A stretch of 31,481 bases of DNA from CAYFVR01 sp046541515 (GTDB taxonomy: Bacteria; Desulfobacterota; Desulfobacteria; Desulfobacterales; Desulfococcaceae), in NCBI GenBank assembly GCA_046541515.1, contig JBKHDD010000038.1, positions 1 to 31,481 on the forward strand. Direction: 5' to 3'. Position numbers and translations under genes: made by a program. Under the pieces are notes generated by a model, which searched no databases, was not told the origin of the DNA, and was given only the letters and a program-made list of their open reading frames with translations. Of the stretch, positions 14,756-24,833 are shown in pieces (the stretch's first letter is position 1; the number at the start of each line of letters is the position of its first letter).

Positions 14756-17056
14756 TTAATCCGACGCCTCTTCCGCGTCCTCCTCCGTCAATTCGTTGAA
14801 TTCCCGGTGGCCGCACTCCCGGTCGGGGCAACGCAAATGTTTGCCCTCCTTTTTGGTGATTTTTTCCACCATGAACGGGCCGCCGCAGGACGGACAGGCC
14901 ACGGGGACCGGGCGGTCCCAGGTGGCGTAGGTGCAGTCGGGGTACTTGTTGCAGCCGTAGAAGATTTTTCCCCGGCGGCTCCGCCGTTCCACCAGTTCCC
15001 CCTCGCAGTCCGGCTCGGGGCAGGAAACGCCGGTGGACGCCCCCGCGGCCGAGGCCACGGAACGGGTGTGCTTGCACTCCGGATAGGCGCTGCACGCCAG
15101 AAAGGCGCCGTACCGCCCCTGCTTGGTCACCATGGGGCTGCCGCACTTTTCGCAGACCTCGTCGGAGACTTCGGTCGCCGGTTCGACGATTTCGATCCGG
15201 CCTTTTTCATCCCGGATATAATCCCGGCTGTAGTTGCATTCGGGATAGCCGCTGCAGGCCACGAAGGGACCGTTCTTGCCCACTTTGATGTGCAGGGGAT
15301 TGCCGCATTCCGGGCAGTTCATGCCCGTGGGCACGCCCACCCCCTTCATGCTGAGCATGCCTTCGGCCGCCGACTCCAGTTCCTTGGAAAACGGCGCGTA
15401 AAACCGTTCCAGCAACTTGATGGCCTCCTCCTCGGCCTGCTCCACCCGGTCCAGGTCGTCCTCCATCCGGGCGGTAAATTCCACGTCCAGGATGTCCGGG
15501 AAATTGGCCACCACCAGGTCGTTGACGATGAAGCCCAGCTCCGTGGGCCGAAAATGGCCCCGATCCCGCTCCACGTAGCCCTTGCCGCGAATGGTGGAAA
15601 GAATGGATGCGTAGGTGCTGGGCCGGCCGATGCCGTTTTCCTCCAGCTCCTTCACCAGCGAGGCTTCGTTGAACCGGGGCGGCGGCTGGGTGAAGTGTTG
15701 CTTGGGATCGATTTTCTCCAGCTTCAGTTCCATGCCCGCTTCCAGGTCGGGCAGGGGGGCCTTGTCGCCGGAGTCGCTTTCGGCCTCGTCGGCCGCCTGA
15801 TACAGCGCCATGAATCCGGGGAAGCGGACGGTGGAACCGGTGGCCTTGAACTGATAGTCGCCCGCGCCCACCAGCACCGTGTTCCGGTCGATGAGGGCCT
15901 GGGCCATCTGGGAGGCCACGAACCGTTGCCAGATCAGCGTGTAGAGTTTGCTCTGTTCCTCGTTGAGGAAGGGCCGCACCTTTTCCGGCGTCAGGGCGAC
16001 GGACGTGGGGCGAATCGCCTCGTGGGCGTCCTGGGCCTTTTTGCGGTTTTTGAAAAAGCGCGGCTTTTCCAAGGCGTAATCCGCGCCGAATTGCTCCTTG
16101 ACCAGATCCATGGCCTCGCCCGCCGCTTCGGCGGCGATGCGGGTGGAGTCGGTTCGCATGTAGGTGATCAGGCCCACCGGTTCGCCGCCCTCCAGCTCCA
16201 CCCCTTCGTAAAGCTGCTGAGCCACGGCCATGGTACGCTTGGCGGTGAAGCGAAGCCGCCGGTTGGCGTCCTGCTGAAGCCGACTGGTGGTGAAGGGCGG
16301 CTGGGGATTCCGCTTGGCGGTCCGCCGCTTGACGTCGTCCACCTTGTAGGCGGCGTCGGCCAGGTCGTCCAGAATGGACTGGGCGGCTTTTTCGTCGGGG
16401 ACGGAAAGCTTCCTGCCCATCTTTTTGAAGAGCTTGGCCCCGAAGACCGGCGGTTCGGCGGCCTGGAGGTGGGCGGTGATCGACCAGTATTCCTCGGGCT
16501 CGAAGGCCTGAATGGCCCGTTCCCGCTCGCAGATGATCCGCAGCGCCACCGATTGGACCCGGCCGGCGGAGAGTCCGTTTTTCACCTTCCGCCACAGCAG
16601 GGGGGAAATCTGGTATCCCACCAGCCGGTCCAAAATCCGGCGGGCCTGCTGGGCCTCGTACTTGTGGGCGTTGAGGTCCTCGGGACGCCCCATGGCCTGC
16701 TGAATGCCGTTTTTGGTCAGCTCGTGGAAGAGCACCCGGTGAAACCGGCGTCCTTTTTTCTTGAGGACGTCGGCGGTGTGCCAGGCGATGGCTTCGCCCT
16801 CCCGGTCGGGGTCGGGGGCGAGGAAGATTTCCTCGGCGTCGCCGGCCTCTTTTTTGAGGGCGGTGATGACCTTCTGTTTTCCCGGAATATTTTTATATTC
16901 GGGCTTGAAACCGTTGTCGATGTCAATGCCCATTTCCTTGGAGGGGAGGTCCTTGATATGGCCGACGGTGGCGGCGACGTTGTAGGCGTCGCCCAGATAT
17001 TTTTTGAGGGTTTTCACCTTGGTGGGGGACTCGACGACAACCAGGGGTTTGCTCAC
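14756..17056 (-). CDS. topA: DNA topoisomerase I
   Basis: Type IA topoisomerase relaxes negative supercoils behind polymerases. The 766-residue protein has an N-terminal TOPRIM domain (VVVESPTKVKTL with Glu9, and DPDREGEAIAWH with Asp82/Asp84), and the central gate domain with active-site Tyr299 in GLITYMRTDSTR. Four C-terminal zinc-ribbon repeats follow (CPECGNPL, CEKCGSPM, CPEPDCEGEL, CPSCGGPF), the last three with partner Cys pairs. The GTG at 17056 is chosen because AAGGTG lies 6 nt upstream and the family begins with about this many residues before VVVESP. An ATG at 17125 would add 23 residues. It is the last gene of the run after dprA, 139 nt downstream of it. Confidence 0.95.
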   Translation of the reverse strand: MSKPLVVVESPTKVKTLKKYLGDAYNVAATVGHIKDLPSKEMGIDIDNGFKPEYKNIPGKQKVITALKKEAGDAEEIFLAPDPDREGEAIAWHTADVLKKKGRRFHRVLFHELTKNGIQQAMGRPEDLNAHKYEAQQARRILDRLVGYQISPLLWRKVKNGLSAGRVQSVALRIICERERAIQAFEPEEYWSITAHLQAAEPPVFGAKLFKKMGRKLSVPDEKAAQSILDDLADAAYKVDDVKRRTAKRNPQPPFTTSRLQQDANRRLRFTAKRTMAVAQQLYEGVELEGGEPVGLITYMRTDSTRIAAEAAGEAMDLVKEQFGADYALEKPRFFKNRKKAQDAHEAIRPTSVALTPEKVRPFLNEEQSKLYTLIWQRFVASQMAQALIDRNTVLVGAGDYQFKATGSTVRFPGFMALYQAADEAESDSGDKAPLPDLEAGMELKLEKIDPKQHFTQPPPRFNEASLVKELEENGIGRPSTYASILSTIRGKGYVERDRGHFRPTELGFIVNDLVVANFPDILDVEFTARMEDDLDRVEQAEEEAIKLLERFYAPFSKELESAAEGMLSMKGVGVPTGMNCPECGNPLHIKVGKNGPFVACSGYPECNYSRDYIRDEKGRIEIVEPATEVSDEVCEKCGSPMVTKQGRYGAFLACSAYPECKHTRSVASAAGASTGVSCPEPDCEGELVERRSRRGKIFYGCNKYPDCTYATWDRPVPVACPSCGGPFMVEKITKKEGKHLRCPDRECGHREFNELTEEDAEEASD

Positions 17057-17195
17057 GAGGTTCACCTTCTCGATCGGATAAAATCGGTTGACGGCGGCCG
17101 GGGATCGCGACCGGCCGGCGTTCACGGAAAAGAAACCTAACGCCGAATGGCGGAAAGGTCAATCGGCGGATTCGCCCTTCGATCCACCTCGCGCC

Positions 17196-18323
17196 CTAGG
17201 CGGCCGATCCGGCCCGCAGGAACCGCTTGCCGGGGAGTTGGGCGACCAGACCCCGAAGTTCCAGCTCCAGCAACAGCCCCATCAGTCGCGCCGGGTCCAG
17301 GGAAAGGGCCCGGACCAGCTCGTCGATGTGGACCGGATCTTCTCCCAGGGCCAGAAACAGCCGCGCGGCGTCCGGGTCCAGATCGGGGGGCGGGGAAACC
17401 GGCTCGACGGAGCGCTTTGGGTTCGAGGACGTCGCTTCCAGATGGGCCGAAAGCTCTTCCAGGATGTCGTCCACCCCTTCCACCAGCCGGGCGCCGTCCT
17501 TGAGCAATCGGTGGGCGCCGGCGCTGCGGCCCGAGTGGATCGGGCCGGGAACGGCGAAAACCTCCCGGCCCTGTTCCGCGGCCAGCCGGGCGGTGATCAG
17601 GGCTCCGCTCCGGACGGCCGCCTCCACCACCACCGTGCCCAGACTCAGGCCGCTGATGACCCGGTTTCGGATGGGAAAATGGTGGGCCTCCGGGCCGGCC
17701 TGCAGGGCGAATTCGCTGACCACCGCGCCCGAGGCGGCGATTCGGTCCAAGAGGGGGCGGCTTTCCGGCGGATAGGGTTTGTCCAGTCCGCTGCCCAACA
17801 CCGCCACGGTCCGGCCGCCCGCGTCCAGCGTTCCCTGGTGGGCGGCCGTGTCGATGCCCCGGGCCATTCCGCTCACCACGGTAACGTCGTGCCGGCTCAG
17901 CGCGGCGGCCAAGCTCCGGGCGGTCCGCAAACCGTAGGGAGAGGGGTGGCGACTGCCCACCAGGGCCACGGCCCGGTCCGACGGGTTCAGTTGGCCGTGA
18001 ACGTAGAGAAACGGGGGCGGATCGGGAATTTCTCGGAGGGCGGGCGGATAGGCTGGATCGGCCAAGGTCAGCACTTGGTAGGGGGAGGCGACGAGACGGT
18101 CCAATTCCCGTCGCACGGCGTCCGATGGCCCGTGATCCGGAATGGTCCGGGCCACCCGTTCCGGAAGGCCGTCCACCGTCGCCAGGGCTTCGGGCGGGGC
18201 GGCCAAAACCGCTTCGGCCGTGCCAAAGCGGTCCACCAGGCGCTTGCAGAGCAGATTGCCCACCCCCGGCACGCTTCGCAGCACGAACCAGGGCAGCAGC
18301 GATTCCGCCAGCGCCGCGTCCAA
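17196..18323 (-). CDS. dprA: DNA-processing protein DprA (Smf)
   Basis: DprA binds incoming single-stranded DNA and loads RecA in natural transformation; many non-competent bacteria also keep it. The 375-residue protein has an N-terminal helix-hairpin-helix region (VPGVGNLLCKRLVDRFG). The Rossmann-type DprA core follows (VALVGSRHPSPYGLRTA, SGMARGIDTAAHQG, VLGSGLDKPYPPE, PIRNRVISGLS, then VVEAAVRSGALITARLA), and finally a C-terminal winged-helix domain (about 310-370). The TTG at 18323 is the first possible start after the in-frame secF stop 18 nt upstream. No clear ribosome site precedes it, so translation may be coupled to secF. The neighbour order secD-secF-dprA-topA is common in this kind of genome. 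Confidence 0.93.
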   Translation of the reverse strand: MDAALAESLLPWFVLRSVPGVGNLLCKRLVDRFGTAEAVLAAPPEALATVDGLPERVARTIPDHGPSDAVRRELDRLVASPYQVLTLADPAYPPALREIPDPPPFLYVHGQLNPSDRAVALVGSRHPSPYGLRTARSLAAALSRHDVTVVSGMARGIDTAAHQGTLDAGGRTVAVLGSGLDKPYPPESRPLLDRIAASGAVVSEFALQAGPEAHHFPIRNRVISGLSLGTVVVEAAVRSGALITARLAAEQGREVFAVPGPIHSGRSAGAHRLLKDGARLVEGVDDILEELSAHLEATSSNPKRSVEPVSPPPDLDPDAARLFLALGEDPVHIDELVRALSLDPARLMGLLLELELRGLVAQLPGKRFLRAGSAA

Positions 18324-18341
18324 GGGGAGATCCGCGGCGGA

Positions 18342-19382
18342 TCAGGCCTTTCGGCCCGCCGCCTGCCAGGCCAGGAGAATGGGGCTGGCCACGAACACCG
18401 AGGAGTAGGTTCCGATGAGCACGCCGATGATGAGCGCGAAGGCGAAATCGTTGATGATTCCGCCGCCGAGCACGAAGAGGGCGATCACCACCACCAGCGT
18501 GGTGAGCGAGGTCAGCGCCGTTCGGCTGAGGGTTTCGTTGATGCTCCGGTTGATGGTGGTTTCCAGCGGATTTTTGGTGAATTTCCGAAGATTTTCCCGG
18601 ATGCGGTCGAAGACGATGATCGTGTCGTTGAGCGAGTAGCCAATGATGGTCAAAAGCGCCGCCACGATGGGCAGGGAAAACTCCTTGTCGAACAGGGAGA
18701 ACACCCCCACGGTGATGATCACGTCGTGGATCAGGGCCACGATGGCGCCCATGGCGTACTTGAGCTCCAGGAACCAGAACAGGATCAAACTGACCGCCAG
18801 CGCCGTGAAAATCAGAAACGGGATGGGCACCCGGACCAGCGAAAAGACGTAGACCGCGCCCATGAGCGCCAGCGCCACCACGCCGCTGATCCCCCACTTC
18901 AGCTCGAATCGACCGGAGATGTAGACGGTGATGAACAGCAGCGCGTAAAACATGGCGAAAAGGGCCTTCTCCCGGAGGTCCTGGCCCACCTGGGGACCCA
19001 CCATTTCAATTCGGCGGATTTCCGGCGAGGCGCCGGCGCCGGCGGCCAAGGCGGAGGTCAGCCGGTCGTCGAAATCCTCCCCCGTCATTTCGGACATGTC
19101 CGTGCGCACCAGATATTCGTGGGCGGAGGGATCGCCGAAGGACTGGATCGACGAGACGGCGATGCCGATGTCGGCCATTCCGTCGCGGATGTCGTCGATG
19201 GAGACCGACTGGTCGAACCGGACCTGGATCACCGTGCCGCCGGCGAAGTCGATGCCGTATTTGGGACCGCCCTGAACGATCAGGGAGATCAGGGTCAGCA
19301 ACAGCAGCGCGGCGGAGACGCCGTAGGCGATCCGTCGCTTGCCGATGATGTCGATGTTGATGTCGGGCTTGATGAACTGCAT
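18342..19382 (-). CDS. secF: protein translocase subunit SecF
   Basis: SecF, with SecD, uses the proton or sodium gradient to pull secreted proteins through SecYEG. The 346-residue protein has one N-terminal membrane segment (about 18-37), the GIDFAGGTVIQVRF motif, a periplasmic domain to about 135, and five further membrane segments. In these are ALIHDVIITVGVFSLF and IIGYSLNDTIIVFDRIREN, the classical SecF signatures, with the conserved Asp residues. GGAGGAG lies upstream of the ATG. The gap to secD is 18 nt, indicating tight co-expression. Confidence 0.97.
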   Translation of the reverse strand: MQFIKPDINIDIIGKRRIAYGVSAALLLLTLISLIVQGGPKYGIDFAGGTVIQVRFDQSVSIDDIRDGMADIGIAVSSIQSFGDPSAHEYLVRTDMSEMTGEDFDDRLTSALAAGAGASPEIRRIEMVGPQVGQDLREKALFAMFYALLFITVYISGRFELKWGISGVVALALMGAVYVFSLVRVPIPFLIFTALAVSLILFWFLELKYAMGAIVALIHDVIITVGVFSLFDKEFSLPIVAALLTIIGYSLNDTIIVFDRIRENLRKFTKNPLETTINRSINETLSRTALTSLTTLVVVIALFVLGGGIINDFAFALIIGVLIGTYSSVFVASPILLAWQAAGRKA

Positions 19383-19400
19383 GGACGACTCCTCCCGGGG

Positions 19401-20975
<1,575 letters not shown>

Positions 20976-21115
20976 TGATCCGTCCTTTCAAAAATGCCTC
21001 GCCAAAAAGCGAAACGGCCCGGCCGCGCCGGTCCATCGACCGGCCGCGGTCCAGACCCCGGTCCGTTCATTCCATGGTGTGGGGGGCGATGAGCGCGTGG
21101 GAAATGAGGCGGGCG

Positions 21116-21502
21116 TCAGGAGTCGGACTTGGATTTCAGCGGTTTGGCCGATCCCTCTCCCGAACCGGAAAGCAGGGAGGCCACATGGCCGCGATTGAGT
21201 TTGACCTTGACCTTGTCGGCGATTTCCAGCGAGATGGTCTGATCGTCCAGACCCACGATCTGGCCGTGGAGGCCGCCGTTGGTCATGATCCGGTCTCCTC
21301 TTTTCAGGTTTCCGATCATCTCCCGGTGCTCCTTGGCCTTTTTTTGTTGCGGGCGGATGAGCAGGAAGTAGAAAATCACGAACATCAAAATAAGCGGCAC
21401 CAGCGACGCGAAGCCGCCGGCGCCGCCGGCGGGGGGCGCGCCCCCGGCGGGGCCCATGGCGTGGGCGAGGGTGGCAAACAATCCGTTTTCCTCCTTGGAC
21501 AT
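21116..21502 (-). CDS. yajC: preprotein translocase subunit YajC
   Basis: YajC is the small membrane protein of the SecDF-YajC complex. In the 128-residue product a Gly/Ala/Pro-rich start (about 15-32) precedes the single membrane helix SLVPLILMFVIFYFLLI. The diagnostic RPQQKKAKEHREMI and the cytoplasmic domain follow, with LKRGDRIMTNGGLHGQIV. The ATG at 21502 lacks a strong ribosome site. An in-frame upstream ATG at 21574 or the internal one in AHAMGP are alternatives, so the start is uncertain. The 140 nt to secD contain GC-rich inverted repeats but no terminator. Confidence 0.93.
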   Translation of the reverse strand: MSKEENGLFATLAHAMGPAGGAPPAGGAGGFASLVPLILMFVIFYFLLIRPQQKKAKEHREMIGNLKRGDRIMTNGGLHGQIVGLDDQTISLEIADKVKVKLNRGHVASLLSGSGEGSAKPLKSKSDS

Positions 21503-21620
21503 CGTTTTCGGGGCCGTCCCGCCCGCGGCGGCGCTCGGCCCCGGTATTGAATCAAGCACGAAACCGGCGGTCATATACCGGATATGACCGCGTTCGTCAA
21601 ACCCTTTTCCGGAAAGGAAC

Positions 21621-23078
21621 TTATCCGGCCGGTATCCACAGGGTTTCCCCGTCGAAACGCAGCTCCCGGATGTTTTCTTCGTCAATTCGGCCCAGCAGGT
21701 CGAAGGCTTCGCTCAGGTTGAAGACGACCACCTTGCTGTCCGGATGGATCAGGTTCAGGTTGGTGTCCAGCCGTCGTTCCCGGAGATTGTAGATGTGAAC
21801 CATGGTTTCCGAGAACTTGAGAATTTTTCCCACCCCGGAACTGATTCCCCGTTCGTCGGGCTCGTCGGCCACCGGGGCCAGCCGCACGTCCCGCCGGCCG
21901 AAGTACTCCCGCAGAAAGCGGAAGTGAATGTTCCAGATATTGTCTCCGGGCCGGACCACGTAGATGCCAAATAGCGGGGACGGCTCGTCGGAAAGCACGT
22001 CGGCCATCAGCCGGCCCTCCAGTTCGTCCCGCCGTTCGGCCAATTCGGCGGCCCGCTCTTCCAGAAGTCGGGGCGCCGCGGCCGGCTCCGGAAGGGATTC
22101 CAGGTCGCCGATCCGGCGTTCGAGCGTCTGGTATTCCTGAAAGGCGGCCACGGCGTCCCGCAGGCGGGCCCGCTCGGCGGCCAGAGCCCGCAGTTCGTCG
22201 GGATTCACCGGAGCGGCGTCGGACCGCAGACGGCTTTCCGTCTCCCAGAACCGCCGTTCCAGCCGCTCCATGGCCTCGCGCAGGGCATCCGCGTCGCCCG
22301 CCCGGGGAACCGGTTCCCCCAAATCGGCCAGCACTTTGCGCAACCGTTCGGTCGTTTCCGCCCGCCGGGTCCGAAGATTCTCCGCCCGTGCCGCCGCCGC
22401 CGCCGACGGGTCGGGTTTGGCCAGAATCGCGCGAAGGGCGTCCAGCGACTCCAGGGTTTCCCTGTACCGCTGAAAGTCGGAAACCGTTCCGGCCAGCTCC
22501 TTTTGGCGACGGGCGAGTTCCGCCAGGGTTTCCGGATCGGCCTCGGGATCGGTCAGGGCCCGTTCCAGCGACCAGAACTCCTGCTCCGCCGCCCGAAGCC
22601 GATCGTGGAGCCGCTCCAGCCGGGCCGCGCGCAAGGCGGGGGAGGCGGCGGAACCGTCCAGGGATTCCTCCAGCACCTCGCCGCTCTCCAGCCGGATGTC
22701 GGCCAGGATTTCGGACATGGAAACCGTGTTGTCCCCGATGCGGAGGGTTTCGTTCTCCCGCACGATCATGTCCACGCTGTCCCGCAGGCCCACCTCGGCC
22801 TTGCGCCGCTCCATCAGCTCCTGAAATCGTTCGTTGTCGGCCTCGTAGCGGAGAACGGGACGACGGGGCGGGGCGGTGGCGACGGGCGGCGGTCCCGGAA
22901 CGGGAGCTTCCGCCGGGGGCGGCGCGGGCGGCTGGTCGGGGATCGGCGGTGAATGGGACGAACGCCAAGTGTCCCACAGCCGGCCGCCGCCCAGCAGCAG
23001 GGCCAGGAACACCAGCAGACCGACGAAGGCCGGTCCGCTCCGGGATTTCTGGGGACGGGGGCGTTGGGCATGGGCCAT
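21621..23078 (-). CDS. membrane-anchored coiled-coil protein with LysM-like C-terminal domain
   Basis: I do not know a named function for this 485-residue protein. After a short basic start, a membrane segment (about 17-33) anchors it. A proline-rich linker (about 43-73) follows, then a long Glu/Arg/Leu-rich coiled-coil (about 80-360). The C-terminal part (370-485) begins FGIYVVRPGDNIWNIHFRFL, which resembles the opening of a LysM peptidoglycan-binding motif (YVVRPGDNLW), and continues with HIYNLRERRLDTNLNLIHP and PDSKVVVFNLSEAF. It probably spans the periplasm and contacts the cell wall. The ATG follows AAGGAG. It lies 22 nt after the RNase E/G gene and before yajC-secDF, so it is likely co-transcribed with them. 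Confidence 0.7.
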   Translation of the reverse strand: MAHAQRPRPQKSRSGPAFVGLLVFLALLLGGGRLWDTWRSSHSPPIPDQPPAPPPAEAPVPGPPPVATAPPRRPVLRYEADNERFQELMERRKAEVGLRDSVDMIVRENETLRIGDNTVSMSEILADIRLESGEVLEESLDGSAASPALRAARLERLHDRLRAAEQEFWSLERALTDPEADPETLAELARRQKELAGTVSDFQRYRETLESLDALRAILAKPDPSAAAAARAENLRTRRAETTERLRKVLADLGEPVPRAGDADALREAMERLERRFWETESRLRSDAAPVNPDELRALAAERARLRDAVAAFQEYQTLERRIGDLESLPEPAAAPRLLEERAAELAERRDELEGRLMADVLSDEPSPLFGIYVVRPGDNIWNIHFRFLREYFGRRDVRLAPVADEPDERGISSGVGKILKFSETMVHIYNLRERRLDTNLNLIHPDSKVVVFNLSEAFDLLGRIDEENIRELRFDGETLWIPAG

Positions 23079-23100
23079 GACGCGCCGCTCCTTTCCGGGG

Positions 23101-24564
23101 CTATTCCAGCACGATGTGGTTTTCCGCGGGCCGCATGGTGGAATCCGCCTCTATCCGGATGAACAGATCCCGCCGAAGCTCCAGGTCGGCGATTTCCTTT
23201 CGCTTTTTGTTCAGCAGGTAATCGGCGACCTCCTTGGGCACAATGCCGTGGACGGTTTGGCCGGCGTTGCCCTTGAGGCTCATGAGCTGGAGCTTTCGCA
23301 GGGCGCTCAGGGCCAGCGTTTCCACCGAGGGCAACAGTCCCTTGCCGCCGCAATGGCCGCAGGGGATGTAATTGCCGTATTCGATGGAGGGGCGGATCCG
23401 CTGACGGGACATTTCCAGGAGGCCAAACTTGGAAATGCGGCCCACCTTGGTGCGGGCCTTGTCGGTTTTGACCTGCTCTTTGAGGGTTCGCTCCACCTGA
23501 AGCTTGTGCTTGGCGTCCCGCATGTCGATGAAGTCGATGACGATAAGGCCGCCCAGATCCCGCAGCCGGAGCTGACGCGCGATCTCCTCGGCGGCCTCGA
23601 TATTGGTGGCGGTGGCGGTCTGTTCGATCGATTTTTTCTGGGTGGCCTTGCCCGAGTTGACGTCGATGGCCACCAGCGCCTCGGTCTGGTCGATCACGAT
23701 GGACCCCCCGGATTTCAGGGGCACCCGGTTTTCGTAGATGGAGGCGATCTGGTTTTCCAGCTCGTGCTTGTTGAACAACGGCTTCGCGGCCCGATAATGC
23801 TTGACCAGGCGGCCGTGTTTGGGGGAAACCACGTTGAGGAAGTCCTTCACCTCCTGGAACGTTCCCTCGTGATCGATGAGGATTTCCGACACTTCGTTGG
23901 TAAAGGAATCCCGGATGGAGCGAAGGGCCAGGTTCTGCTCCTTGTACAGCAGGGCCGGGGCCTTGGCCTCCACCCCTTTTTTGTTGATGTTCTTCCAAAG
24001 GCGAAGCAGGGACTGGAGATCTTTGGCGAGGCTGGTTTTGCTGCAATCGACGCCGGCGGTGCGGACGATGAGGCCGAACCCCTCCGGGACCTTGAGCTTG
24101 CTCACGATATCCTTGAGCCGGGTCCGTTCTTTTTCGTCCTCGATCTTTCGGGATATGCCGATGTTGGCGCTGCCGGGCATCAGCACCACGTAGCGGCCGG
24201 GCAGGGAAATGTAGGTGGAGAGCATGGCGCCTTTTTTCAGCGCCGGGTCCTTGACCACCTGGACCAGCAGCTCCTGTCCCTTTCGGACGAGATTTTTGAT
24301 GGAGTTGTTGCCCGACGGATTGTCCTGGTAATAATCGGGATGGATTTCCTGTTTCTGAAGAAAGCCGTGCCGCTCCGCGCCGTAATCGACGAAAACGCTT
24401 TGCAGCGCCGGTTCGACCCGGGTGATGAGACCCTTGTAAATGTTGCCGTGGGTGATTTCCTTGGCGGCGCTTTCGATGGTGAATTCTTCGAGTTTGCCCT
24501 CTTTGACGATGGCGATCCGGCATTCTTCGGGGTCCAGGGCGTTGATCAGGATTTTTTGGCTCAT
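23101..24564 (-). CDS. rng: ribonuclease E/G family protein
   Basis: This is an endoribonuclease for rRNA maturation and mRNA decay. The 487-residue protein matches the catalytic half of RNase E or the whole of RNase G. It has an RNase H-like start split by an S1 RNA-binding domain (about 36-125, NIYKGLITRVEPALQSVFVDYG), a 5'-sensor region, and the DNase I-like catalytic site with Asp301 (ALVAIDVNSGK) and Asp344 (LIVIDFIDM). The zinc link is Cys402/Cys405 (CGHCGG), and a small C-terminal domain ends the protein. There is no long RNase E scaffold tail, so RNase G is the better name. The ATG at 24564 is chosen because family similarity begins there; the open frame extends another 64 residues that look non-coding. 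It heads the operon with the LysM protein, yajC and secDF. Confidence 0.92.
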   Translation of the reverse strand: MSQKILINALDPEECRIAIVKEGKLEEFTIESAAKEITHGNIYKGLITRVEPALQSVFVDYGAERHGFLQKQEIHPDYYQDNPSGNNSIKNLVRKGQELLVQVVKDPALKKGAMLSTYISLPGRYVVLMPGSANIGISRKIEDEKERTRLKDIVSKLKVPEGFGLIVRTAGVDCSKTSLAKDLQSLLRLWKNINKKGVEAKAPALLYKEQNLALRSIRDSFTNEVSEILIDHEGTFQEVKDFLNVVSPKHGRLVKHYRAAKPLFNKHELENQIASIYENRVPLKSGGSIVIDQTEALVAIDVNSGKATQKKSIEQTATATNIEAAEEIARQLRLRDLGGLIVIDFIDMRDAKHKLQVERTLKEQVKTDKARTKVGRISKFGLLEMSRQRIRPSIEYGNYIPCGHCGGKGLLPSVETLALSALRKLQLMSLKGNAGQTVHGIVPKEVADYLLNKKRKEIADLELRRDLFIRIEADSTMRPAENHIVLE

Positions 24565-24710
24565 GCGGTTTGTTGGCTGTCCTTTTTCAATTCGATAATC
24601 GTTTCGGTGGGTTGGCGCCGACGGCTTTTGAATCGCCCCCCGAATTCGTTTCGCCGGCTTTAGGGATGATTTGGTTGATTTTATTGCTTTTCTTCGATCC
24701 GCCCCCTGTC

Positions 24711-24740
24711 TGAATATGCCAATTCCCCGGGACAAGTCAA
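24711..24740 (-). promoter_or_regulatory. putative promoter of the rng-secDF-topA operon
   Basis: On the minus strand TTGACT (complement of 24735-24740) is followed after 18 nt by TATTCA (24711-24716). It lies about 150 nt before the rng start in the divergent spacer shared with the helicase gene. The -35 is good and the -10 modest. Confidence 0.4.
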
Positions 24741-24833
24741 ATCTTTTATTTTTCAAAAACCGCCGGGCTTCGGTTGACAGACGGAAATCTTCGGGGGATT
24801 TTGGGCGAAACCTTTGGGAGAAACCACCTCGAC

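Noticed and set aside
24774..24833. TTG start at 24774 for the helicase, giving 20 more residues
   Set aside because: The TTG is part of a TTGACA element without a ribosome site, and family similarity starts only at the GTG at 24834.
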